Assembly: GCA_028641055.1 (NCBI GenBank)
Contig: CM054057.1
Location: 726,302,484 to 726,366,483 of the forward strand
Length of the DNA: 64,000 nt
Direction of reading: 5' to 3'
Origin: Alopecurus myosuroides
Taxonomy: Eukaryota > Streptophyta > Magnoliopsida > Poales > Poaceae
The notes beneath the pieces are model-generated. The model ran no database searches and was not told where the DNA came from. It saw only the letters and a list, made by a program, of their open reading frames with translations. Both the position numbers and the translations under genes were made by a program. This document shows, in pieces, positions 34,890 to 45,912 of this stretch. Numbering within the stretch: position 1 is the first letter of the stretch; every line of letters starts with the position of its first letter.

Positions 34890-37800
34890 ATGGCACAACG
34901 ACGAGGCGGCGGTTCTAAGCCGTTCTGGCAATCACCGACGAAGAAGATGAGCAATACGACCCGACGGCGGATGCCTGGGCTGACGCGGACACTAGCGGTG
35001 GCGAGGAGGATGACGCCACGACTAGTGGCGCCGCCGGTGATACCACTAGTGGCGCCGCCGGCGGAAATGACACCACTGATGCCGGCGGTCAGACAGATGG
35101 TGGTAGCAAAGCCAACAAGAAGAGGAAACGGAAAAGTAACACTCTCCGCACCTACCGTGAAGAGATCACGGAAATTGATAGCTTTGGGTATCCAATCGCG
35201 CCCGAGGCGGTGGTCAGAGGATTCGGCAACCAGATTGGTTGCATTGTCCGGGACACTGTCAGGATCTTAACCGATGATCTAAGGAAAAAAGAGAATGCAC
35301 ATTATCAGGTTCTTCTCTTTAGAAAGCTGGACGGACGATACTTGTACCCGCATCCGCCAGACGAGCCGTTTAAGTACATAACGACAATCTGGCGGGGAAT
35401 ATAGTCAACCACTGCGCCATTGGTAAGATGAACACCGCCTTGGCCAACTGGAAACACCGGGTGAAGGTTAAGGTCTTGGACCCCAAAATAGCTTGCAGGA
35501 TGTTTTTAGCGAGTGAGCCGAGAATCACCGAAGATGAACTCCGGGACTTCAAGGTACTTTGCCAGAGCGAAGTCGCCAAGGCTAACGCTGATTGGGGGCA
35601 GAGGATGCGGAAGTTGAACATTGGTTCCCACAAACTGGGATGCGGCGGTTACAGAGCGGCGATTCCCAATTGGGAGAAGGAGGACGCCAAACGTGCAGAA
35701 CAGGGCATCCCTGACCCTCTCGCAAAGTACTCGCCGCGGACGAAAAAGTTCATCAGGGCCCGGTTTACATATGACCCGGTAGCTAATGAGTATACTACCG
35801 ATGATGAGAAGGTGAAGACGTTGTATGACAACTTGGTAAGTAAATACACCACCCTAGTTAGTTTGCTCTCGACGATCTAGTCGATTGCATTATAGTGTAC
35901 TGGTGGAATTCTAAACGGTTCACGCTAATTGTGCAGAACTTAGAAATCGAAAGTGGTGGAACCTCGTCATCCATGCCGAGGCTGCACGGCCCGTGGGACG
36001 ACACTTTAAATAGGGCGGTGAACGTGACGCAGGGGAAGGAAAAGCACAAAAGGCCGTCAGGTGGCCGAGTTTGTGGCCTGGGCACGACGATGAAGCTCAG
36101 AGAGTACTTCAAGGAGCCCAGGGAGGCGAGAAGGAATAGAAAGAGGAGCATCGAAGATATCCAACGTGACGAAGCACGCGATCGCGAGATTGCAGACCTC
36201 AAGGCCAAAGTTGCCGATATTCCTAATATTGTCAAAACAGCTTTGGCAGAACAATGGGCAGCGTTTTGCCTACCATCTACGATGTGGTTACTCGATGGAA
36301 TGAAGGAGGTCGAGTGGGGCCGTGCCCGGTGCCTAGCGTGCAGGGCAGCAACTCAAGAGACTTGTCCAGAGTCTCGCCGGCCAACGCCACGATGGCGGAC
36401 CAACTTGTGACTCCGCCCGCCTACACCACAGCGCCGATAGTGACTCCGCCCGCCTCTACCCGCCTGACCATCCGTTGCATGCCCACAGTGGGCGGTCCTC
36501 CGCCGAATGAAGAGCGTGCACCAACGAACAACCGCCGCCTGGCCATCGGTTCCACGCCCGCCGCCGGTTCTCCCTCGCCATTGAAACAGTAGCACGCCCG
36601 CCGTCGTCGTTGGCCCCTCGCCACTGAGGAGCTCGACGCCCTCGCCAGCCAGGTAAATAGTTAAGCGTTGGAGCGTCGATCTTCCTTTGCCTTAGACTGG
36701 CCTCTCTGACGCCCTGCATGTTTTCCGCAGAACGACGACGTTCCATGCACTCTCTTACACACAGTGGACGGCGTGTTGAAGGATGTTGCTGTGGGTATGA
36801 TCGTTCAACCGTCAACCCGCAGGTTCCACAACAGGCCGATGCGCGAAGACGTATATAGAGTTCGAGTGCTTCGGGTGATGGCGGGCTACGACGACTTGTT
36901 TCCTCCCATTCAACCCTACCAAGAAGAAGATGACCCCGATACCCTGACGCTGCTCCAGTGCATGCCTTGGAACATGGAATGGCCGAAGAGCCAGATTCGC
37001 CTGGGGAAGAGGGGCGCCACCCCGCGGACATCGCCTCTAGAACTACCGCGCGAGGCACCCTCGAAGACAACCCCTCTAGAAGCTCCGGAGCGGAGCCATG
37101 GCAAGACCGTCGCCGCGCCGTCGCCTACCCGTGACATGGAGATGGCACAAGACCAGGAGAATGACGTTGATCTTGATGCCATGGATTTCATCGCTGATGA
37201 CTTTGATGGCGGAGATTACGTTGCTCCTCCTCCAGAAGAACCCTACCATAGCACGGAGGCTCGTGGTGAGGCTCCTCCTGCGGATAAATCCAATTGCAAG
37301 CGTCTCTTCGGTTCTCAGGAAGACACGCCTCCAGATGTCGGCCCCTGCACCGAGACTCAGAAAAGTGCGAAGGGTGGAGTTATTTTCAGCCCTAGCACAA
37401 TCCGTAAGGCGGCTAATGAGGAGATTGAGAAGGAGATCATTCCGAAAGCGCCGAAGCCGCGGAAAAGAGGACCTAGATCCAAGGCCGCAAAGTCCGCGAG
37501 CCAGCCTGCTAAGATGCCGCTCCGTGTTCAGGACGGCCCACCTACATCTAAGCATACGAAGATGCATGTGATTGGTCAGCCTATGCTTAGCCAGAGCAAG
37601 CTCAAGGCCGCAAGTGGGGATATGCGGAGTTTGCATGACAGCATTCTTTTTCTTGAATCGCGTCTTCTTGAATCCAAGGATCCATCATACCCGGTTTTCA
37701 TTGCCATGGTGCCAAAGGACTTGGGCTTCGTCGAGTCAACCGGCGCGGATAGTAGTACTGGTTTTCGGACATCTTCGATATGTTCCATAGCAATCCGCTG

Positions 37801-38663
37801 CACTACTCCATGATCCGCCTATACTCGCTCAGTCTGGCGGTGCAAGTCATCAGGGATAATACACCGGGCATCGCGATAGCGGACCCCTTCTACATGCGCC
37901 ACGACGTGTTGTGCGGCGTTGGGAACCAGGTAGTCGCGTCGACATATCTCCGGGACTTCATGCTGGCGAACCAGACCAAGGATTACATCCTCGTGCCTTA
38001 CTTTGCCGGGTAAGTCAATATTATTAGCCGAATCGAAAGTGATTTTCTTTAGATTTTCATCGCTCCTTTCCAACACTTTGTTTGGATTGTTCCGCGCAGA
38101 TATACACAATGCACACTCATCTGCATTTGTATCAGTCATTCGCATGCCACGTATCTCGACTCAGAGAGTGCGGTGAAGAAAGACTACTCCAACGTGAAGA
38201 AAGTTTTGGATAATGCTCTCACCGGCTACCACGCAAGGGGGGCAAAATCACTAGGGAGAAGGTCGTTCAGGGCGCTCGGGTGTTCACCCACACGACGACT
38301 TTCGCGTGCGTCAAGCAGCCGGCGGGCAGTAACCGAGACACCTACTATGTCCTCCATCATATGTGGGCGTATGTACGGGATCAACAGTTCCTTACCCTGC
38401 CTAGTCAAGTCCAACAATGGGCCTCCCGCTTGTCGATGGTCGGCGATGACAAGGTTAGAGAAGAGATATATGATATCCAGAAGTGCTTTGCCACGAAAAT
38501 CGTTGATGAAGTGGTGAACAGGAGTGGGACATTTTACTGCCGGTTCAACATGCCGAACCGCGACATAGATACCTACCTAGCAACTGCCTGTGACGACAGG
38601 CCCTTCATCACTCAGGAGGGTTGTCCCGTTGTAATCCCTGGGAGGATGAGTCAGAAGGAGTGA
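34890..38663 (+). pseudogene. CACTA-1 second gene: Transposase_24-like, DUF8039, degenerate Ulp1-like protease
   Basis: Accessory transposon protein. It starts MAQRRGGGS, then an acidic Thr/Gly-rich N-terminus. The Transposase_24-like domain follows (YLYPHPPDEPFKYITTIWRG; GCGGYRAAIPNWEKEDAKRA). Well-formed introns lie at 35836-35936, 36653-36730 and 38010-38099 (GTAAGT/GTAAAT ... CAG). DUF8039 is at about 36740-37000 (VLKDVAVGMIVQPS, NRPMREDVYRVRVLRV). A basic linker leads to a C48/Ulp1-like C-terminus (GIAIADPFYMRH, YILVPYFAG, ATYLDSESAV). At the expected catalytic Cys the sequence reads GSNRDTYYV (38325-38351), and the usual G-H-Y/W-T histidine is also missing, so it is probably protease-dead. 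Frame breaks near 34930, 35394, 37755 and 38237; the second and last are at G runs. Confidence 0.75.
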
Positions 38664-38720
38664 GAACTATTGTAAGGCTTGCTACATTTTTCGAAATTAG
38701 TCGAACTCAATCGTTAGGGT

Positions 38721-39687
38721 TATGAATCGTCCATCGTGTGACAGATGCTTTATTATGTTAATGCTTAATTATCTTTCTTTTCATTATTGCGGTCTTACTT
38801 GTGATGGTCGTTCGAGCTTTTGAATAAGTAAATGCCGATGATTAAAAGAGTTGGTTCACACTCAGATGGCCTAGGCGGTCCGTTGCGCCTTGTGATTTTC
38901 ACAAAGTTAGGATCTTGTGCATCCCACTTGGCGCAGCGGCACCGCCTACGGCCGCTTGTATGTGTCCACCCTAAATATGATGCACACATCGTTATGGTTA
39001 TGAATCGTCCATTCTGTAACTGATGCTCAATTATGTCAATGCTTGATTATCTTGCATTTTATTATTGCGGTCCTACTTGTGATGGTCGTTCGATCTTTTG
39101 AATAAGTAAATACCGATGATTAAAAGAGTTGGTTCACACTCAGATGCCCGAGGTGGTCAGCTGCGCCTTGTGATTTTCACAAGTTAGGATCTTGTGCATC
39201 CCACTTGGCGCAGCTGCACCACTTCGGCCGCTTGTATGTGTCCACTCTAAATATGAGGCACACATCGTTACGGTTATGAATCGTCCATTCTGTAACTGAT
39301 GCTCAATTATGTCAATGCTTGATTATCTTGCTTTTATATTATTCAGGTCCTATGTTCGTTCGATCTTTTGAATAAGTAAATGCCGATGATTAAAAGAGTT
39401 GGTTTACACTCAGATGGCCTAGGTGGTCCGTTGCGCCTTGTGATTTTCACAAAGTTACGATCTTGTGCATCCCACTTGGCGCAGCGGCACCACCTATGGC
39501 CGCTTGTATGTGTCCACCCTAAATATGAGGCACATCGTTACGGTTATGAATCGTCCATTCGTAACTGATGCTCAATTATGTCAATGCTTGATTTATATTG
39601 CTTTTATATTATTCCGGTCCTATGTTCGTTCGATCTTTTGTATAAATGCCGATGATTAAAAGAGTTGGTTCACACTCAGATGGCCTT
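38721..39687 (+). repeat. Tandem repeat, 270-278-base unit, about 3.5 copies
   Basis: Units start with tatgaatcgtccat at 38721, 38999, 39275 and 39545; the last is partial. Each contains gccgatgattaaaagagttg and ttgcgccttgtgattttcac. The array lies between the Ulp1-like gene and the small RNase H1-domain gene, in what may be an intron or 3' untranslated region. Frames inside it are repeat artefacts. Confidence 0.9.
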
Positions 39688-39763
39688 TTATATTTCTCCA
39701 CTTACTACTTATTGTAGACATGTTTAAAACTATTGTTTTTTCTTTTCTTTCTTGTCATTACAG

Positions 39764-40024
39764 ATGCCGAGGTGCTACGTGGTGTTTAGAGGCAGGGTTC
39801 CAGGAGTCTACGATCACTGGGAAGACTGCTTCGAGCAGGTGAACAAGTTCAAAGGGAATGCCTACAAATCCTACAACACAAGAGTGGCGGCGGAAGCTAG
39901 GTGGTTCATCCATCTCGAGGAGGAACAAAATAAGAAGAAGAAGAACAACACGTGGATGAAGACCATCGCAGCCGCTCTTGTCGCCGTCGCCTCGCTCGTC
40001 ATGCTATGGTTCCTAGTTAGATGA
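39764..40024 (+). CDS. RNase H1 hybrid-binding-type (viroplasmin) domain protein with C-terminal membrane anchor
   Basis: Intact 86-residue frame. The ATG at 39764 immediately follows a strong acceptor (tcttgtcattacag), so it may be the first codon after a 5' intron or part of a larger spliced product. Residues 4-50 match the RNase H1 N-terminal RNA/DNA-hybrid-binding fold (Cauli_VI/viroplasmin family): YVVFRGRVPGVYDHW, EDC, V-N-K-F, AYKSY and T-R-V-A-A-E-A. A Lys/Asn-rich stretch (NKKKKNN) follows, then about 19 hydrophobic residues (IAAALVAVASLVMLWFLV) and a final Arg, the layout of a tail-anchored protein. There is no RNase H catalytic domain. It sits inside CACTA-1, downstream of the Ulp1-like gene, and is the only undamaged gene of the element. 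Its role is unknown; hybrid or dsRNA binding at a membrane is inference. Confidence 0.75.
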   Translation: MPRCYVVFRGRVPGVYDHWEDCFEQVNKFKGNAYKSYNTRVAAEARWFIHLEEEQNKKKKNNTWMKTIAAALVAVASLVMLWFLVR

Positions 40025-40329
40025 TTAGGTTATCGGCGACTAGATAGGTCACTTGTCCCGATGATGAAGCATCATCGATCGATGTAATCGGTCCCGATGA
40101 TTAACCGTATGATGTAGGTCTATTTGCCATGATAAACACTTTGTTGTATTCATAATCAACTGTTTGACGTAGCTATTCGGAATTCTAATTAAACAGTATG
40201 ATCAACTATAATATATCATTTGTTAGTCAGAGAACTGTTTTGATACATTTTGTTTACTGATATTTTTCTGTATTTGAGCTGTGTATATACCTGTATAAAT
40301 ACGGTACCGTGTATTTCAAAAAAATACAA
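40025..40329 (+). other. 3' flank of the small CACTA-1 gene
   Basis: A/T-rich 3' region with gatgatgaagcatcatcgatcgatg-like inverted words near 40060-40085. No gene seen. It leads into the 3' subterminal repeats. Confidence 0.5.
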
Positions 40330-40681
40330 CACAGTATACCCGTAACGCACCAAAAAGGATACCCGTGACGCACCAGGGAGGATAGCCGTGACGCGCAGAA
40401 GTTCATACCCGTGGCGCACCCAGTAACTTAGCCGTGGAGGCATTACTTAGCCGTGACGCACCAATATTCCTAGCCGTGGCGCACCTCCTTAGTTAGGCGT
40501 GACGTGCCTCCCGATATCCGCGGCGCACCGTGACGGTGCGTCACGGGTATCAATAGGCGCGACGCACCAGCTCGGTGCGTCACGGATAAACCAATAGGCG
40601 CGGCGTGATAGCCGTGACGCGCCCTGGTGCGTCACGGATAAGAGAATTGGTGCGTCACGGGTAAGCTTTTTCCTAGTAGTG
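40330..40681 (+). repeat. CACTA-1 3' subterminal repeats and terminal inverted repeat
   Basis: Dense array of tacccgtgacgcacca, tagccgtggcgcacc and their complements ggtgcgtcacgg, spaced about 20 bases and mostly in the orientation pointing to the end. It closes with TTTTCCTAGTAGTG at 40681. Confidence 0.9.
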
Positions 40682-42898
40682 AAGAATTCACCAAGTCAGC
40701 AAAATGGAGATCAAGACTCAAGCACAAGAATGAAACTTCAATATCAACTTGGTGGCAACATGAAGAGCTATGAGGAATATCATTGAAGAAATTGAAGGAA
40801 GGGCATAGACTCCACAGCAACAAGAAGAAACTCAATGAAGTACAGGAGTATGAAGAAAATCAAGGAGAAGACATTTTCCTCTCTCTTCCTATCCCTTCCA
40901 TTTCTTTCTTTTAAAATTGACTTAGTGGTATTTGTGCCCATCCCATACCCAAACCAATTAGTGAAGTGAAAGCCCTGAAGAATTTATCAAGACCAAGAGA
41001 AGAATCCATCCAAGGAACAAGACTACAATAGATGCCATGATGATGATCTTCAAGAAGGCAATCACATGAGGACTAGAAGCTATCCACCCAAGTTGAAGAG
41101 TAACAAGTTATTTTTGTCCAACCATTGACCCAAATGGAAAACCCAAGACTTAGTAATATTTTTCCCTTTGATGATGAAGTTAGTAGACCTACCCTAACCA
41201 CAATGGAAAATACTAACATAGTCACTCAAATATTTTTGAAGGTGAATATGACCAAGTGTTTGCATGTATTACTTTAGTTGAAGAAGTAATATGTTTATTC
41301 TTAGTGAACTCTTGGAACTTCCTCGACAAGTATGGTTATAATAAAGTTAGTTTTCTACAAACTCAACCTAGTCCTTCCCAAGTAAACCATTGGAATTTCC
41401 TTAACAAGAATGAGACCACTAGAGAATGAATCTTTCAACTCAAACCTAGACCTTGTCATAACCAATTTGGTTAAGCCCCTTTTGATATGTTAGTTGCTAT
41501 GTATGTTTTCTACACTTGTATGTTTGTTAGGATGCTTGTTTATTTGGTTTTATGTTTTCAATGAGTAGATTGTACGGAGAGCAACGATCCTTTGTGAAGA
41601 GAGTGTGATATCTTCACCAACTTCAACAAGGCAAGTAACACACCATCAACTACCCATTATTTTCTATATGCATTAGTTGATTTTGAGTAGTATGCATGAT
41701 AGGGATTTTTAATAAGTTATATTATGCTATGCTATTATCCTAGTAGTGTGTAGCCATCCTTATACCTTGTTATTTTGATGCCTTGGTACTTATTTAGATG
41801 CTTAGCCATGCTACAAAATTTGTTTTACTAGATGTTGAGGAAAAATTCTAAGTATAACTAATGAATGAACCACCTGGGTGGAAGTGGTAGGACTGGTTTA
41901 TGTTGAGTGTTGCCTCAGGGCCCTTTTCTAAGGGTTATTCCACTTGAGGTTGTCACTTGCGGATGGCCACCCAGGAACAAAGAGATTACTATGTCCTTCT
42001 AAGTTTAGTAGCTTCCCGTGCAGCCTTTAGTCATATGGGCTCTGTCTTGATCAACTAAGTTGAATGAACTCACTAGGCTTACAAGCAGATGTAGCATAAT
42101 TATAGGTGGAACGGGTAAGCCAAACGGTGGTGGAATTTCTTCTGAAAGATCTCGTCTCAATCTTCTCCTTTCCTTGCACTCAGGGTGTATAGGATGTTTG
42201 GGCTGATTTGAGTCTGAAGGTGAAAGTGCACAAACTCTGCAGAGTCAACAAACTAAGATCTTCGCCGTGTCCCCAGTTATGGACAACTATGAGCAGCTAG
42301 ACAAGGATTGACGGAAGAATCTCATCAATTTCAATAAGTAAAATTTGACCAAGTGAACAGTATTGTGGTGCTTGGATCTTAATCCAATGTTGCCACCCTT
42401 TTGAAAAGAAAAGTTTGTTTTACAAAAGTGATAGGAGAAAACTGGCTTTATGCAAACTTAGCCAAAACTCCACTCAGCCAAATAAGCATGTAGTATTAGT
42501 CTTGCCATTTATATCCACCATAGTGTTACTTGCCAATACATTAGATTGTATTGACTCCCTTGTGGCTGCATATTCCATATTGCAGATGTTTCTGAAGACG
42601 AGTGAGGATTTCGTTTAGGATCTCGAGACTATCGCCAACATGTTTTGCCTGTGGCACATGAAGAAGATGGGCTCAATGTTGTTCTATGTTTTCCGTTGTA
42701 ATACTTTGTTTTCTGCTAGTCTTCTAAGACTATGCAAGTTGTAATACTATTTTGTAAAGACTGGATCATGCGATGTAATAGAATTTGATGCATTTGCATG
42801 ATATTTCATTTTGTACTGTGGTGCTAGCATTTGATCCAGGGACTAGCACAGTAACACAGGTATTCCATCTTTATTAAAAGTTGGGATTCTATAGCCCC

Positions 42899-44472
42899 GA
42901 AGAACAAACCCTAGCTGCCGCAAGAAAAGTTGCCTTACGAAATGAATGACGAGAAGACCAACGAGTGGGTGACTGCGGACACGAAACGCAGATGTCTGCG
43001 TGGGGAAAGAAACCCTCGGATCCGCCAAATGAACAAATAGATCCGGCGGTAAAGAAGAACTTCAAGAATATGCTGGAAATGCCATCCCAAGTTCCGCTGA
43101 ATCTGCCATGTGACTATGATCGCAGATTATTGATGACTTATAACAAAGTGAGGAAGACGGGGAAAATAATTCCCCAGCTCGGGAAGCTGCCAAATAAATC
43201 GGTCCCCCCGCTCAAGGTGTTGTCCACTGCACAGATTCCCTCCAAGCCAGTTGATATGGAAGCATCTACGAGGTTTGCCAGAGATTACGGTATAACAGTT
43301 GACCAATTGCTAAGCGATTGCGACTCCATCTCGAAGGCTGATATGGCATGGAAATATGAGTTAGGGAAGTCTCTTGTCAGACCTGATCTGCTCGACTCTA
43401 TGACAATATTGAAGCGCCAACTGCATAAGTGGTATGTCCAAAGCGCAAAGGTCCGGAAGGACCAACTCATGGTGAAAATTAGACATGAGGATTACTTCCG
43501 CGAGGACTCGGTCCGTATTGATTTTGAAGATCTTTTTTTCTCCTATAATCTAGACGGCCTCGACAAATCGCTCATCAGCACCTATTGTCTGTAAGTCTCC
43601 CTCAGCAAGTTCGAGCATTGCTTCTTATATTATCCTCACTGTACGATATATATTATGCAGATTGAAGCTTCGGGAATGTAATGGAAACGGTGGCATTGGG
43701 TTCATTCACCCATATGTCGTCAATGGTTTCATTTTAGGGCGATACCCTAAAATCACGGAGGATAACATCGTTATGTTTTTTACGAAACAATTTCACTGTA
43801 GTGAAAAACTATTACCTTACAGACATGGGTGAGTGTTACTGTCTTATGCATATTCCTTCATATTTCTATTTTGCTAAGTCGGTGTTAAGTGTCATTGATG
43901 AGATATGCATGACTATGTATATAAACGTGTGCAGTTTCCACTAGATTCTTTTGAACATTCATGTTGATACCGGAGCAGTTGATCTCATGGACTCTATGCA
44001 TAAAGAACAAAAGGAGTACACGCCCATTATTTCAATGCTCACAAAGTAAGTTCAATCGTCGTACGATGACCCCTTTATTCTTTTTTTTCTTTCCCGGAGA
44101 GGGCTTGTAAGCAGTTCATGAAGCAACAAGCCGGTTTAACGGAGGTGGATATGCAAGTTGATACACTCATCGTAAGTAGTACTTGCTACATTCACGCATC
44201 TCTCTTTAATTTCTTGAGCATTATTTGATTCAATTCTATTTCTCGAAAAGTTCCCTAAGTAGTCACATGGAACAAATGTATGTGGATTTTATGTCATGGA
44301 GAACATAAGAACAATTGTGAATGAGCGGTTGAATAGAAGGACAAATTTAACGCTGCATGATCTACGGGAGGTGATCCTACCGGCAGACCGTTTACAAGCA
44401 TTTCAAGAGGAAGTGGCGGGTTTTTTTTTTGCTGAAGGAAGTCATAGATCCAAATGGACCATTCCATTATAA
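42899..44472 (+). pseudogene. CACTA-2 accessory gene, 3' half: Ulp1/C48-like cysteine protease
   Basis: Resumes the gene broken at 25549. The first exon is readable at 42965-43590 (SDPPNEQIDPAVKKNFKN ... FFSYNLDGLDKSLISTYCL). Introns with clean borders lie at 43591-43660 and 43829-43934, with further donors at 44046 and 44172. The C48 triad can be traced: His at 43939-43941 (GFH then stop), Asp at 43990-43992 (LMDSM) and Cys at 44281-44283 (GTNVCGFYV). A TAG at 43942-43944 stands where the family has Trp, a single-base change. The stop is at 44470-44472. The protease fold is thus far better kept here than in CACTA-1. SUMO-protease activity is known for Ulp1 proteins; activity of transposon copies is not implied. 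Confidence 0.7.
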
Positions 44473-44972
44473 ACAATGATCTGCATGCATGTACGTAGAT
44501 GGTCTCAGTGTGTATAAGTCTGTTCAGATGTAATGATCTAAATAAGATCAATGTAATTATCTTCTAATGATATCAATGCATACAATGATCTGTATGATGA
44601 TTACTGTCAATGTGGAAAAAATATGTCATTTACATCCTAAACGAAAACACCAAAAAGGAAACACCACACAAAAAACACCCCAAAAACAGACCAAACAAAA
44701 ACATGCCAAAACTCTGCTGCGACAGAGAAACACCCAAAACTCTGCCGCGACAGAGAACCTTTTATCCCGGTTGGTGTTACCAACCGGGTTAAAAGGGTGC
44801 CGACATGCTCGCTGCGCAGAGCCCACGTGGGCAGCCATTTTACCCTGGTTGGTAAGCCCACCGGGGTCTAAGGGGGGCCTTTATCCCGGGTTTGGCAAAA
44901 CCGGTTGGCTAGCCGATGCATAAGCCCTCCCCCCCCCCCCAACCGGGGCTAATGCCCTTGTCTCTACTACTG
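44473..44972 (+). repeat. CACTA-2 3' subterminal hairpins and degenerate terminus
   Basis: Inverted pairs such as cccggttggtgttaccaaccggg (split at gtgt; 44763-44785) and the tract ending ccaaccggggctaatgccc lead to the terminus CTCTACTACTG at 44972. A poly-C run is at 44930-44940. The terminal bases CAGTAGTAG (complement) deviate from CACTA by one base. Confidence 0.6.
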
Positions 44973-45776
44973 CACGGAAGCATTACCACCGCATCACTGG
45001 AATACTTTTGTCAAACATATTGACGTAAAGCTATTATGAATTACGTATGTATTATATGCACGCCACTTGTATTTTGCACCTCACAAATATATCATATTTT
45101 TTCCTCAAAAATGTTTTATTGGCCGTTATTGAATGCAGCGAGCATACCACTCACTCACGCATGAAAACTCACGTACTATAAAGGCATTTGTAGCCCTTCA
45201 TTTTAAATTATTGAAAACAGTATTTAATAGTTTCAAAGAAATCTGAAAACAAATATAGGTGTAGCCTACGTTGTATCCAACAGTTGTGGATAATTCCAAA
45301 CCGAAATCCTTTGTGTTTTGAGCTATGTAGAAAAGAAAAATACTGACAAGATTTGGAATGCCCTATTCACAAACTCAGATCTATAATTTTATCTTTTTTC
45401 AGCATAAAATAGAGTGTAATTAGGATTAAGATTGTGTACACTTGTAGGATATATACATGGCTACATGAACAAAACATTTCCATATTTTTCTGATACTTTA
45501 GAATTTTTTTTATCGAATAACATCTTATAAAGTTTGACATCATATTATGCCCGGTTTTCCAAAAATACCAAAAAGTGCATTTAATATTTATGTTAGAGAG
45601 AGATGCAACATGAATATTCTTTCTTAAATTTTAATTAAGTTCAAAAAAATATAGAAAGATAAATGGGCATAATAACAAATTCATTCTTCGTAAAAAAGAT
45701 TATTTCACCAAATTCATGGTAAGCATTAAGTCTGACTAGCGCTAATTTTAAAAAACTGGGTTAATTATCACTTGAG

Positions 45777-45912
45777 TGTGAGCTGCAGTGGTAGCTGACA
45801 TGCTTATGTTAAATGACAATAACCACTCGGTCGGTCAACTAGTGAAAATAAACTATGTGGTGCGGTGGCTATCAGTAGACCATGCGCTGTGCGAGATGGG
45901 GAGTTCGAACCC
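45777..45912 (+). repeat. tRNA-derived SINE-like sequence
   Basis: An A-box-like TGGCTATCAGTAGAC (45866-45880) and a B-box GAGTTCGAACCC (45901-45912) stand at tRNA-like distance. A second A-box-like word, agctgcagtggtagctgac, is at 45780-45798. An A-run and low-complexity tail follow the B box. It could be a SINE head or a decayed tRNA gene; cloverleaf pairing looks poor by eye. Confidence 0.5.

Larger units (their letters stand above)
28061..40681 (+). mobile_element. CACTA-1: complete large CACTA (En/Spm-type) transposon
   Basis: The terminal inverted repeats are CACTACTAGGAAAA at 28061-28074 and its exact complement ending at 40681 (14 of 14). The 3-base target duplication AAG lies at 28058-28060 and 40682-40684. 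Length is 12,621 bases. It encodes TNP2 transposase (29078-32516), a Transposase_24/DUF8039/Ulp1-like gene (34890-38663) and a small RNase H1-type binding-domain protein (39764-40024), all on the plus strand. The perfect termini and duplication show a real transposition into the family X LTR. The coding frames as given are interrupted by small indels. Confidence 0.95.
25550..42893 (+). mobile_element. Family X solo LTR (~4.7 kb net), split by CACTA-1
   Basis: Starts TGTAACATCCCTGATTTTTG and ends GTTGGGATTCTATA; flanked by gcccc at 25545-25549 and 42894-42898, an exact 5-base target duplication. Removing CACTA-1 leaves about 4720 bases with no primer site, coding region or second LTR, so this is a solo LTR of a long-LTR Gypsy-like family. 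Its last ~660 bases match 1-707. A promoter-like region sits at 26590-26900. The remaining sequence (25550-28060, 40685-42893) is A/T-rich and non-coding. Confidence 0.85.
21813..44972 (+). mobile_element. CACTA-2: old CACTA transposon, left end missing, split by nested elements
   Basis: Both visible ends carry CCGGTTGG-type subterminal repeats (22041-22210 and 44757-44960). Between them lie a Transposase_24/DUF8039 gene half (23661-25549) and its Ulp1-like second half (42899-44472). The right end is ...CTCTACTACTG at 44972, whose complement CAGTAGTAGAGACAAGGGC is a variant CACTA terminus. The left terminus would lie beyond the Athila array, outside the window. No TNP2 is present in the visible part. 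Confidence 0.75.

Noticed and set aside
38721..39687. Regularly spaced repeats considered as a CRISPR-like array
   Set aside because: The units are ~275-base contiguous tandem copies without unique spacers, in plant DNA.
44757..44797. Possible free-standing MITE hairpin
   Set aside because: The CCGGTTGG inverted repeats also occur at 22041-22210 with the same style, fitting the two ends of one CACTA element.
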